From contig JAAYKZ010000029.1 in NCBI GenBank assembly GCA_012522165.1, positions 1 through 15,273 of the forward strand: 15,273 bases of DNA, given 5' to 3'. This stretch comes from Clostridiales bacterium. GTDB taxonomy: Bacteria; Bacillota; Clostridia; Caldicoprobacterales; UBA3941. Below are positions 6,653 through 12,926 of this stretch, piece after piece. Position numbers and translations under genes: made by a program. The notes below the pieces were generated by a model. It saw only the letters and a program-made list of their open reading frames with translations. It was not told the origin of the DNA and made no database searches. Within the stretch, counting starts at the first letter, position 1. Every line of letters begins with the position of its first letter.

Positions 6653-7786
6653 ATGAAAAGATCTTGGGCTGTATTTTGTTTTCTGCTAATATCAGTCTTA
6701 TTAAATTTTGCAGCTTGTACTCAGGAAAAGCCTTATACCCCTCAGCAGCAAAATCGGATTCAAGATACACAACCTGAATCAGGGGCCAGGCTGCAGCAGG
6801 TGGAAACTCAGGAGCAGGTGAAAACTCGGGATCGAGTGCTAACCAGCGGCACAGTGGTGGAAGTAGCTGATAGCATTATTCCTGCTGTGGTAGGGATATC
6901 CACTGTAGAATTTACGAGAGAAAACTTGTGGAGTGAGCCTGTTGCTGTTCAGGGAGTTGGTTCAGGAGTAATAGTACATCCCGACGGATATATACTTACC
7001 AATGATCATGTGGTGGGAGGAAATACTAGTAAGATTAGTGTTATATTCAGAAATGGCGATGAACTGGAGGGTATGGTGCTGTGGACCGATCCTACATTGG
7101 ATCTTGCTGTAGTTAAAGTAGAGGCAACGGATCTTATTTCTGCTCCCCTTGGTAGTAGTGAAAATCTAGCAGTGGGGGAGACGGCTATAGCTATAGGTAC
7201 TCCTTTAGGACTTCAGTTTAAGCATACAGTAACTGCGGGCATTATCAGCGCTTTAAACAGGACTGTTAGAGTTCCCACCAACCTAGGCGAGAACTTTATG
7301 GAAGATCTCATACAAACCGATGCATCCATAAACCCAGGCAACAGTGGAGGTCCTTTGGTCAATATTAAGGGTGAAGTGATAGGAATCAATACCATTAAGG
7401 TAACTAGTGCTGAGGGCATGGGTTTTGCCATACCTATAGACGTGGCCAAGCCGGTAATACAGCACTTTGTAGAGGAAGGCAGCTTCATTACACCTTATAT
7501 TGGAATTGTAGGATTTGATAGAGAGATGGCATCCTATTACAATAGAAGCCACTATGTGGAGGAAGGGGTTTATGTGGTAGAACTAGATAGAAATGGTCCC
7601 GCCTATGCTGCAGGGGTTAGAGTAAATGATATTATAACCATGGTAGGTGACCAAAGGGTAAGTAAGATGTTGGATTTAAGAAGGACTATATATTCCTATA
7701 GAGTAGGAGAAAGTGTGGATATAAGGCTTATTAGAGGGGGACGAGAGATAACCATTAATATGACCTTAGTGGAAAAGCCGGTGTAA
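6653..7786 (+). CDS. htrA: HtrA/DegP-like serine protease with PDZ domain, probable lipoprotein
   Basis: This is a surface quality-control protease. The catalytic triad is visible: H119 (LTNDHVVGG), D150 (DPTLDLAVVKV) and S231 (INPGNSGGPLVNI). A single PDZ domain occupies about residues 285-375 (VVELDRNGPAYAAGVRVNDII). The N-terminus is a signal peptide ending NFAAC with a possible acylated Cys22, followed by a Gln-rich low-complexity linker (about 23-60). Firmicutes HtrA proteins more often carry an N-terminal membrane helix, so lipid anchoring is unusual; Phe at -3 makes the lipobox imperfect. The ATG at 6653 lies 15 nt after AAGGGAG, a long spacing, and an out-of-frame ATG at 6643 is better placed. 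The 377-aa length is normal. It follows walJ and shares the classical wal-operon tail order. Confidence 0.93.
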   Translation: MKRSWAVFCFLLISVLLNFAACTQEKPYTPQQQNRIQDTQPESGARLQQVETQEQVKTRDRVLTSGTVVEVADSIIPAVVGISTVEFTRENLWSEPVAVQGVGSGVIVHPDGYILTNDHVVGGNTSKISVIFRNGDELEGMVLWTDPTLDLAVVKVEATDLISAPLGSSENLAVGETAIAIGTPLGLQFKHTVTAGIISALNRTVRVPTNLGENFMEDLIQTDASINPGNSGGPLVNIKGEVIGINTIKVTSAEGMGFAIPIDVAKPVIQHFVEEGSFITPYIGIVGFDREMASYYNRSHYVEEGVYVVELDRNGPAYAAGVRVNDIITMVGDQRVSKMLDLRRTIYSYRVGESVDIRLIRGGREITINMTLVEKPV

Positions 7787-7796
7787 AACCGGCTTT
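7774..7796 (+). terminator. Hairpin overlapping the htrA stop codon
   Basis: Perfect 9-bp stem AAAGCCGGT / ACCGGCTTT (7774-7782 with 7788-7796) and a 5-nt loop that contains the htrA TAA. It is followed by AATAGTTTT, a weak U-tract. It is probably a partial terminator after walJ-htrA. Confidence 0.6.
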
Positions 7797-7803
7797 AATA
7801 GTT

Positions 7804-7838
7804 TTGAGCTACATTTTTTCCTTTTTCTATATTATAAT
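7804..7838 (+). promoter_or_regulatory. Weak promoter candidate upstream of the CPBP gene
   Basis: TTGAGC (7804-7809) lies 18 nt from TATATT (7828-7833), and a perfect TATAAT overlaps it at 7833-7838. The AT-rich context makes the exact -10 uncertain. Confidence 0.35.
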
Positions 7839-7880
7839 ATAATAAATACCAAACAAAATCTGGATTGAAAGGGGAAACCT

Positions 7881-8873
7881 ATGGAAAATTTAATAAAGGA
7901 AACAAAACAACCTACGGTATTGGGGTCCAACATAGTATATCTAACTGTGCTTATTTTAATGATCGGGTCTCAGATAGTATTTTCAAAGTGGCTACCTACT
8001 ACATCAGAAGGTGCGGACTACTACTGGAAATTATTTATCATGGAAGTTGTACTGATTGGACTGCCACCTCTTTTTTATATGAAAATTTTCAATATGGATA
8101 TAAGAGAAGTGGCGCGTTTTAACCCCATTAAACCAGTGGAAGGCTTTCTAGTCGTAGGAATGGCTATATTCGGATATTTTGTAATGATTGCTATTAACCT
8201 GGTATGGTATTGGGTGGTCAGTCATTTAGGAACCCCTACTGGTCAACAGCTCTCCAATATAGAAAACTTAAACCAGTATTTAGCAGCTACATTGGTTATT
8301 GGGCTTGTTCCGGCTGTAGTAGAAGAATTTTTATTTCGAGGACTTATATTAAGGGGCTATGAAAGGTTTGGAGCAAAAGCGACTATAGTAATGACTGGCG
8401 TATTATTCGGACTGCTGCACCTGCAGCTTATGAGTATACCATCCATTATCCTAATTGGAATTATTATTAGTTATGTAGTATATAGAACCAATTCCATCTT
8501 AGCAGGTATTATATATCACTTCGTTCATAATGGGGCTACTGTATTTTTCTTGTACATGCAAAACATGCTTATAGGAAGTCCTGAAGTGGCTCAGCAATTA
8601 CCTCAGGATATATCTCAGCTTCCTGATGATATGATGACTATTGCTTTTGTAGTATGGGGAATAATAGGCTTTTTAACCCTAATACCTTTTATAGGCTGTG
8701 TCATTGTCCTTCATATCTACACGAGAGATAAGGGGCAGACTAGATCTGTACCCCTAGGAGAGTCAAGACCATTGAGCTTCCTTGAAATGTTACCTGCTCT
8801 TGCAGCTATAGTTATAATTATAGTAAATGTAATATTTGAAATACTTTATATGACTGGAACAATAAATATTTAA
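7881..8873 (+). CDS. CPBP-family intramembrane glutamic protease (Abi/CAAX-type)
   Basis: This is a polytopic membrane protein of the CPBP (Rce1-like) family, whose members cleave substrates inside the membrane or serve in bacteriocin self-immunity. The three active-site motifs are intact: EEFLFRG with E148, E149 and R153; FGLLH with H180; and HFVHN with H213 and N217. About eight hydrophobic segments are visible, including N-terminal ones near residues 17-35 and 48-66 and C-terminal ones near 253-275 and 305-328. The 330-aa length is on the long side for the family. The ATG at 7881 follows AAAGGGG at 6 nt. A hydrophobicity-poor overlapping frame beginning at 7865 was rejected. It lies between htrA and rlmH, which are commonly adjacent. 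The substrate is unknown. Confidence 0.9.
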   Translation: MENLIKETKQPTVLGSNIVYLTVLILMIGSQIVFSKWLPTTSEGADYYWKLFIMEVVLIGLPPLFYMKIFNMDIREVARFNPIKPVEGFLVVGMAIFGYFVMIAINLVWYWVVSHLGTPTGQQLSNIENLNQYLAATLVIGLVPAVVEEFLFRGLILRGYERFGAKATIVMTGVLFGLLHLQLMSIPSIILIGIIISYVVYRTNSILAGIIYHFVHNGATVFFLYMQNMLIGSPEVAQQLPQDISQLPDDMMTIAFVVWGIIGFLTLIPFIGCVIVLHIYTRDKGQTRSVPLGESRPLSFLEMLPALAAIVIIIVNVIFEILYMTGTINI

Positions 8874-8922
8874 TAACTTTATATGATAGAAATAACAAAT
8901 ATTTGGAATCTGTGGAGGAAAC

Positions 8923-9384
8923 GTGAATATACGAATTATAGCAGTAGGAAAGATAAAAGAGAGATACCTTCAGCAAGGGATTGATACATACTTAAAAAGA
9001 ATAAAATCCTATTGTAATGTGGAAATAGTTGAAGTTCCCGATGAAAAGGCACCGGAAAACCTATCACCAGCCCAAGAGGAAATAGTCAAAGCTAAAGAAG
9101 GTGAGCGAATTAGAAATGCTGTTAGGCAAAATTCTTATGTAATAGCCTTAGCCATAGAAGGTGAGGCTTTATCTTCACAGCATTTAACTAGAAAGCTTAG
9201 GGATTTAGAGTCTAGCGGCAGGGAAAATATAGACTTTATAATTGGGGGATCGTTAGGGCTGGATAAAGGTTCTTTAGATAGGGCTAACCTTTTATTGTCC
9301 TTTTCAAAATTAACCTTTCCACATCAGCTTATGAGATTGATACTGCGGGAGCAGAGTTATCATGTTCTCCAGATTAAATACTAA
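8923..9384 (+). CDS. rlmH: 23S rRNA pseudouridine-1915 N3-methyltransferase RlmH with lost C-terminal tail
   Basis: This is a SPOUT-fold methyltransferase of the ribosomal decoding region. The GTG start follows GGAGG at 4 nt. The first 144 of 153 residues match RlmH closely: MNIRIIAVGKIKERY, VPDEKAPENLS, and the SAM-binding knot IIGGSLGLDKG (about 106-116) plus SFSKLTFPHQLMR (126-138). The C-terminus is abnormal. Family members end with about 15 conserved residues of the type EQ-IYRAF(R/K)I..GE(P/A)YHK, whereas this one reads EQSYHVLQIKY and stops. The changed codons at 145-150 differ by single bases from the expected ones, and the last six residues are missing. In RlmH dimers this tail supplies catalytic residues to the partner's SAM site, so this protein alone should be inactive. 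A second RlmH-like gene with an intact tail starts about 150 nt downstream. Confidence 0.92.
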   Translation: MNIRIIAVGKIKERYLQQGIDTYLKRIKSYCNVEIVEVPDEKAPENLSPAQEEIVKAKEGERIRNAVRQNSYVIALAIEGEALSSQHLTRKLRDLESSGRENIDFIIGGSLGLDKGSLDRANLLLSFSKLTFPHQLMRLILREQSYHVLQIKY

Positions 9385-9531
9385 GCATGAATTAATCAAA
9401 GTGGATATTGAACCATCATTTAAGTTTTATTAGACAAATCATTGAAGCTAATTGAGACTATTCCTTTATCAATAGACATTATAAACATTAAATGAATTAG
9501 AAAAGTGAATTATACAAAGGAATTAGAGAAA

Positions 9532-9930
9532 ATGAAAATAAAGATAGTAACTTCCAAAAAGATTAAAAATAGATTTACAAAAGATGCTATAAAGGAGTAT
9601 GCAAAAAGACTTACAAGATACTGTAAGATCCAACTTAATGTAACAAATAAAATTGAAAAAGAAATAAAAAATGATTCATATTTAATAAAAATTAGCAACA
9701 GTGGCAAGATGCTAACTTCAGAAGAATTGGCAGACAAAACATCATCATTAGCCATAAGTGGTAATAGTCATATAACCTTTCTTTTTGATGATGAACACTA
9801 TGTGGGAAATGCAGATTTTGATCTAAAGATATCCAATATGGATATAGATAATGAATTATTACTAATAGTCTTATATGAGCAAATATATAGGGCTTATCGC
9901 ATTATCAATAATGAGCCCTATCATAAATGA
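9532..9930 (+). CDS. Diverged RlmH-like protein: tail conserved, SAM-binding loop lost
   Basis: A 132-aa SPOUT/RlmH relative. The N-terminus MKIKIVTSKKIKNRF and then EYAKRLTRYCKI align with RlmH, and the middle keeps SGKMLTSEELA (58-68). Where RlmH has the SAM-binding GGSxGL motif, this protein reads FLFDDEHYVGN (about 83-93), without the glycine pair. The region equivalent to SFSKxTFPHQxMR reads KISNMDIDNELLL. The last 19 residues (LYEQIYRAYRIINNEPYHK) are, by contrast, an almost perfect RlmH C-terminal tail. Roughly 20 residues of the VPDEKAPE region are deleted. I prefer ATG 9532 because homology begins there and AAAGGA lies upstream; an in-frame GTG at 9505 would add nine residues. Base composition is much more AT-rich than rlmH (hand count 14 G+C in 9541-9600 against 25 in 9061-9120). 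It may be the tail-donating subunit of a heterodimer with the upstream RlmH; that function is inferred. Confidence 0.85.
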   Translation: MKIKIVTSKKIKNRFTKDAIKEYAKRLTRYCKIQLNVTNKIEKEIKNDSYLIKISNSGKMLTSEELADKTSSLAISGNSHITFLFDDEHYVGNADFDLKISNMDIDNELLLIVLYEQIYRAYRIINNEPYHK

Positions 9931-10029
9931 TGAGTTTTTAAGTCTTTAAATTGGAGTTGATGAAAACTTATAGAAACAAGATGTTTATTACTTAAATTAT
10001 GAGAGAAAATATGGGGGGAGAATAATTTG

Positions 10030-10800
10030 ATGAAGAAAACCTTAACAGATAATGAACTATTTGATTACTTGGTTAGCGAGGCCAGTAAAAAATTCGAAGG
10101 ATGGGATTTTTCATATTTAGAATCAACTGGAAGAGTGCAAGAGTTTCCACTAAGTTGGAATTATAGAAATGAAGTAAAAATTAGATTGTTAGAAGCGTCC
10201 TCATTATTAGATATGGGAACGGGTGGTGGAGAATTTTTATCTTCCTTAAGCCCATTTCCTAAATATACTTGTGCTACAGAGGGATATGAACCAAATATCA
10301 TTATTGCAAGGAATAGATTAGAACCTCTAGGAGTAAAAGTATATAGAATTGATGATGACGAATATTTGCCATTTGACGATGAAACTTTTGATTTGGTAAT
10401 AAACAGGCATGAATCTTATTCCCCTAGGGAAGTTAAAAGAATACTCAAAAAACAAGGAACTTTTATAACTCAGCAGGTTGGCGGTTTAAATAATAGGGAA
10501 ATCAATGAACTTTTGGGGACCCCTAAATATGAGCATTATAACTGGAATTTAGAAACTGCAGTTACTAAATTAAATGAAGCGGGCTTTAAAATAACTGAAC
10601 AAAAGGAAGATATAGTGAAAACAAGATTTTATGATATTGGAGCCATCGTGTTTTATTTAAAAGCAGTACCGTGGCAAGTGCCGGACTTTACAGTAGAGAA
10701 ATATTTTGAAAGATTAAAACAAATTCATAATATGATTCAAAAAGAAGGATATATAGATTTTACGTGCCATAGGTTTTTGGTTATAGCCTATAAAGAATAA
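10030..10800 (+). CDS. Class I SAM-dependent methyltransferase
   Basis: 256 aa with a Rossmann-type methyltransferase core. Motif I is LLDMGTGGGEFL (about residues 58-69). An acidic strand end (ATEGYEP) follows, then DDEYLPFDDETFDLVINRHE (motif IV region) and a post-core LKKQGTFITQQVGG strand. The substrate is not evident; weak resemblance to small-molecule or Methyltransf_11/25-type enzymes is all I can support. The ATG at 10030 lies 9 nt after GGGGGAG. A TTG directly before it (10027) could serve instead and add one residue. The gene stands alone, 99 nt after the RlmH-like gene, in an AT-rich segment, and a hairpin follows it. Two methyltransferase genes lie within 2 kb here, but they are not close homologues of one another. 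Confidence 0.85.
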   Translation: MKKTLTDNELFDYLVSEASKKFEGWDFSYLESTGRVQEFPLSWNYRNEVKIRLLEASSLLDMGTGGGEFLSSLSPFPKYTCATEGYEPNIIIARNRLEPLGVKVYRIDDDEYLPFDDETFDLVINRHESYSPREVKRILKKQGTFITQQVGGLNNREINELLGTPKYEHYNWNLETAVTKLNEAGFKITEQKEDIVKTRFYDIGAIVFYLKAVPWQVPDFTVEKYFERLKQIHNMIQKEGYIDFTCHRFLVIAYKE

Positions 10801-10808
10801 CAATTTAG

Positions 10809-10840
10809 ATAATACCCTGGATTTTATATCAGGGTATTAT
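10809..10840 (+). terminator. Hairpin after the methyltransferase gene
   Basis: 11-bp stem ATAATACCCTG / CAGGGTATTAT (10809-10819 with 10830-10840) and a 10-nt loop, starting 8 nt after the stop codon. The following sequence is TATATAGAG rather than a U-run, so termination may be weak. Confidence 0.55.
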
Positions 10841-10894
10841 TATATAGAGTTATGTATTAAGTAAATTGCAGCAGGGAAAAAAATTAGGGGAATT

Positions 10895-10936
10895 TATACG
10901 TTATATATTTACACGTTACAATATATGACGTATAAT
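10895..10936 (+). promoter_or_regulatory. Near-consensus sigma-A promoter with overlapping inverted repeat
   Basis: TTTACA (10908-10913), a 17-nt spacer and a perfect TATAAT (10931-10936). An inverted repeat TATACGT (10895-10901) / ACGTATA (10928-10934) brackets the -35 and overlaps the -10, a layout suited to a repressor. Transcription would start near 10943. This rules out the upstream ATG at 10925 as the start of the following gene. Confidence 0.65.
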
Positions 10937-10975
10937 AGACCCACATACAATATTAATAATACGAGGTATTTCATT

Positions 10976-11389
10976 ATGACTTTTCAAGATTTTTGCGACA
11001 AATACAATCAAAATCTCAAAAATAATGTAGATGCACAAAAGCTTTTCGATTTTCTAGCAACACCATCTACAATTCATAATATGATGGTGTTTAGCCAGGT
11101 AGGTTTTCCAGCAATAAGCGGTATCATCCCGCATCTAGAACAGAATTTCGGTAATAGTCCCACATTTCCTCTTTCAGATTTCCGTAATAGACAAACTACT
11201 GGAAAAATGGTTAAGTACATACTTGGTTTTTATGGATATACACCACAAGCAGGAGGATTTGATGAACGAGCCAAGCTTCGCAATTTTACCAAGTCGCAGT
11301 ATTTTAAAACTGCAGCTGTATATTCATTGACAGATACTCCACAATATAAGATCGAAGTGACTTCAGCACCTTTGACTCTTAAGGAATAG
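10976..11389 (+). CDS. Hypothetical protein, 137 aa
   Basis: I do not recognise this protein. It is soluble, with no signal peptide or membrane segment. It has a mixed composition and aromatic-rich patches (FPLSDFRNRQTTGKMVKYIL and GFYGYTPQAGGF). The middle could be a small alpha/beta domain with a basic helix (KMVKYIL, RAKLRNFTKSQYFKTA). The ATG at 10976 follows GAGG at 9 nt and lies downstream of the predicted transcription start. An in-frame ATG at 10925 overlaps the promoter -10 and was therefore not used. It has its own strong promoter, so it is probably expressed separately from its neighbours. It sits in the AT-rich accessory-looking segment between rlmH and the frameshifted methyltransferase. 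Confidence 0.7.
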   Translation: MTFQDFCDKYNQNLKNNVDAQKLFDFLATPSTIHNMMVFSQVGFPAISGIIPHLEQNFGNSPTFPLSDFRNRQTTGKMVKYILGFYGYTPQAGGFDERAKLRNFTKSQYFKTAAVYSLTDTPQYKIEVTSAPLTLKE

Positions 11390-11392
11390 AAA

Positions 11393-11446
11393 CTTATATT
11401 ATATACTAAATACAAGACTCTTATATTATGGGTAATGTATTTAGTA
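11393..11446. repeat. Direct and inverted repeats in the intergenic region
   Basis: CTTATATTAT occurs at 11393-11402 and 11420-11429. A perfect 11-bp inverted repeat TACTAAATACA / TGTATTTAGTA pairs 11404-11414 with 11436-11446 around a 21-nt loop. No T-run follows, so an operator or mRNA structure is as likely as a terminator. Confidence 0.4.
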
Positions 11447-11498
11447 ATGCATTGTAAGCAGTATCATATATAAAAGCTAATAAAGGGGGCATTGCAAT

Positions 11499-12121
11499 AT
11501 GGGGGAAAGGAAACTGGATAAATCCTTCAGTATAAAAACTGTGGGGATTCGGGAGTGGGGGGACGGGGAGGTTCATTATAATCGTTATGAAGCCACTCCT
11601 TATGCTGCACTGGACAAACTTTTTGAAAGATATAGGCTAGACAAATCTGATTCGGTAGTTGATTTTGGATGCGGAAGAGGACGGGTGGCCTTTTATATCC
11701 ATAATAGGTTTCATGTGCCCGTAACGGGAATTGAGGCCAATGATATAACCTATGAAGAAGCTTTAAAAAATATTGAAACTTATAAGTTAAGAGCCAAGCA
11801 TATAAAGGCTCCAATAAGATTTAAATTTGGCCTTGCAGAACACTATGAAATAAAACCGGAGGAAAACCGATTTTTTTTAATCCCTTTTCTATAAAGATTT
11901 TTAGGAAGGTTGTAAACAATATTTTGGAGTCAGTAAAGGAATACCCACGTACTGTAGATCTAATAATCTATTATCCAACAGCTCAGTATAAGCAATTTTT
12001 AAGAAAGGATACTCCTTTTGAATTGATAAACAGAATAAGGATTCCTGGAACAATTGACAAAAGAGAGAAGTTTTTAATATACAGACTTAGGCAGCAGGAT
12101 ATAGAATGGGAAACGGGATAA
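11499..12121 (+). pseudogene. Class I SAM-dependent methyltransferase, interrupted by a -1 frame change at an eight-T run
   Basis: The ATG at 11499 follows AAAGGGGG and opens a frame ending in TAA 11892-11894 (131 aa). It contains the SAM-binding motif VVDFGCGRGRVAFY (about residues 52-65) and the second acidic strand GIEAND. The continuation of the domain lies in the -1 frame: from 11879 it reads NPFSIKIFRKVVNNIL and then ESVKEYPRTVDLIIYYP to a TAA at 12119-12121. The junction is eight Ts at 11871-11878; nine would restore one frame of about 207 residues reading RFFFNPFS. In the zero frame the junction is U UUU UUA, a classical -1 slippery heptamer. Possible explanations are a one-base deletion, sequencing error, phase variation, transcriptional slippage or programmed frameshifting. 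I see no strong stimulatory hairpin downstream. The last codons overlap a terminator shared with convergent ung. Confidence 0.8.
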
Positions 12122-12136
12122 CCAACTGGTTATCCC
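12115..12136. terminator. Bidirectional hairpin between convergent genes
   Basis: Perfect 9-bp stem GGGATAACC / GGTTATCCC (12115-12123 with 12128-12136) around the loop AACT. The left arm contains the stop of the plus-strand methyltransferase and the right arm touches the ung stop. U-tracts are weak on both sides, so this is a compact shared terminator or mRNA end-protecting hairpin. Confidence 0.6.
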
Positions 12137-12810
12137 TATATATTCTCTATCTGCCAGTCAATAGGCTCTTTTCCAATTGATTTAAGGAAGTTATTTGTTT
12201 TGGAAAAAGGTCTGCTGCCAAAGAATCCCCGATTAGCCGAATAAGGACTAGGATGAGGGGATTTTATTATGTAATGATGAGGATTAGTTATTAAATCTTG
12301 CTTGGCCTGGGCGTTGCGGCCCCATAGTATAAAGACAACAGGGTCTTCTCTTTCATTGAGCAAGCTAATTACTCTATCGGTAAAGTGCTCCCATCCCTTG
12401 TTTTTATGGGAGTTGGGCTGGCCTGCCCTGACAGTTAGAACAGTGTTTAGAAGCAAAATACCTTGATCTGCCCATTTTTTCAGATATCCGTTATTGGGAA
12501 TATAGCAGCCAAGATCACTGTTTAACTCTTTGAATATATTTATGAGGGAAGGTGGTGCCGGCACTCCTGGCTTTACTGAAAAGCTAAGCCCATGTGCTTG
12601 GTTGGGGCCGTGATAGGGATCTTGGCCCAGTATAACCCCCTTTACATCCTTATAGGGTGTATAATGCAGAGCGTTAAATATATCATACATATCTGGATAT
12701 ATAGTCCTTGTTCTGTATTCATTTACTAAAAATTTTCTTAATGATAAATAATAATCTTTTTTGAACTCATCATTTAGCAAATCATGCCAATCATTTTTTA
12801 AAATTGCCAT
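12136..12810 (-). CDS. ung: Uracil-DNA glycosylase (family 1)
   Basis: This enzyme removes uracil from DNA as the first step of base-excision repair. The water-activating motif GQDPYHG lies at residues 62-68 (catalytic Asp64), followed by QAHGLSFSV. The DNA-intercalation motif [18 protein letters not shown] begins at 186, with the conserved His186. The uracil-binding strand [16 protein letters not shown] is also present. The 224-aa length is typical. I chose ATG 12808-12810 because AGGTGAGG (12814-12821) lies just upstream and homology to other Ung proteins begins near there. A GTG nine bases earlier lies inside that ribosome-binding site. The stop is TAG at 12136-12138. The gene is transcribed divergently from the HD-domain gene. 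Confidence 0.96.
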   Translation of the reverse strand: MAILKNDWHDLLNDEFKKDYYLSLRKFLVNEYRTRTIYPDMYDIFNALHYTPYKDVKGVILGQDPYHGPNQAHGLSFSVKPGVPAPPSLINIFKELNSDLGCYIPNNGYLKKWADQGILLLNTVLTVRAGQPNSHKNKGWEHFTDRVISLLNEREDPVVFILWGRNAQAKQDLITNPHHYIIKSPHPSPYSANRGFFGSRPFSKTNNFLKSIGKEPIDWQIENI

Positions 12811-12828
12811 TGTCCTCACCTAAAGGCA

Positions 12829-12837
12829 ATTATATCA
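12829..12837 (-). promoter_or_regulatory. Extended -10 promoter for ung
   Basis: On the minus strand the sequence reads TGATATAAT, a perfect extended -10. The position of a -35 element has no good match, as is usual for extended -10 promoters. Transcription would start near 12822, leaving a very short leader that begins at the Shine-Dalgarno sequence. Confidence 0.5.
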
Positions 12838-12840
12838 TAA

Positions 12841-12869
12841 TTGACAAAAAAAGTCCCTAAGTCTAAAAT
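12841..12869 (+). promoter_or_regulatory. Sigma-A promoter for the HD-domain gene
   Basis: Perfect TTGACA (12841-12846), a 17-nt spacer and TAAAAT (12864-12869), about 57 nt before the start codon. It lies almost back-to-back with the ung promoter. Confidence 0.7.
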
Positions 12870-12926
12870 GGACGTATATGGAAAAACTAAAGCAAATGCA
12901 ATGGTTAGAGGAAAGAGGGAGATATC

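Noticed and set aside
7865..8122. 85-codon frame overlapping the start of the CPBP gene
   Set aside because: It runs out of frame over a clear CPBP coding region and shows no domain or composition of its own.
10925..10975. Upstream ATG adding 17 residues to the 137-aa unknown protein
   Set aside because: It lies immediately before and overlapping the -10 region of a near-consensus promoter (TATAAT at 10931-10936) and has no ribosome-binding site. The ATG at 10976 has GAGG at correct spacing.
9384..11475. A complete SCC-type mobile element integrated at rlmH
   Set aside because: No recombinase, transposase or other mobility gene is visible, and the putative end repeats are short and partly dictated by coding sequence.
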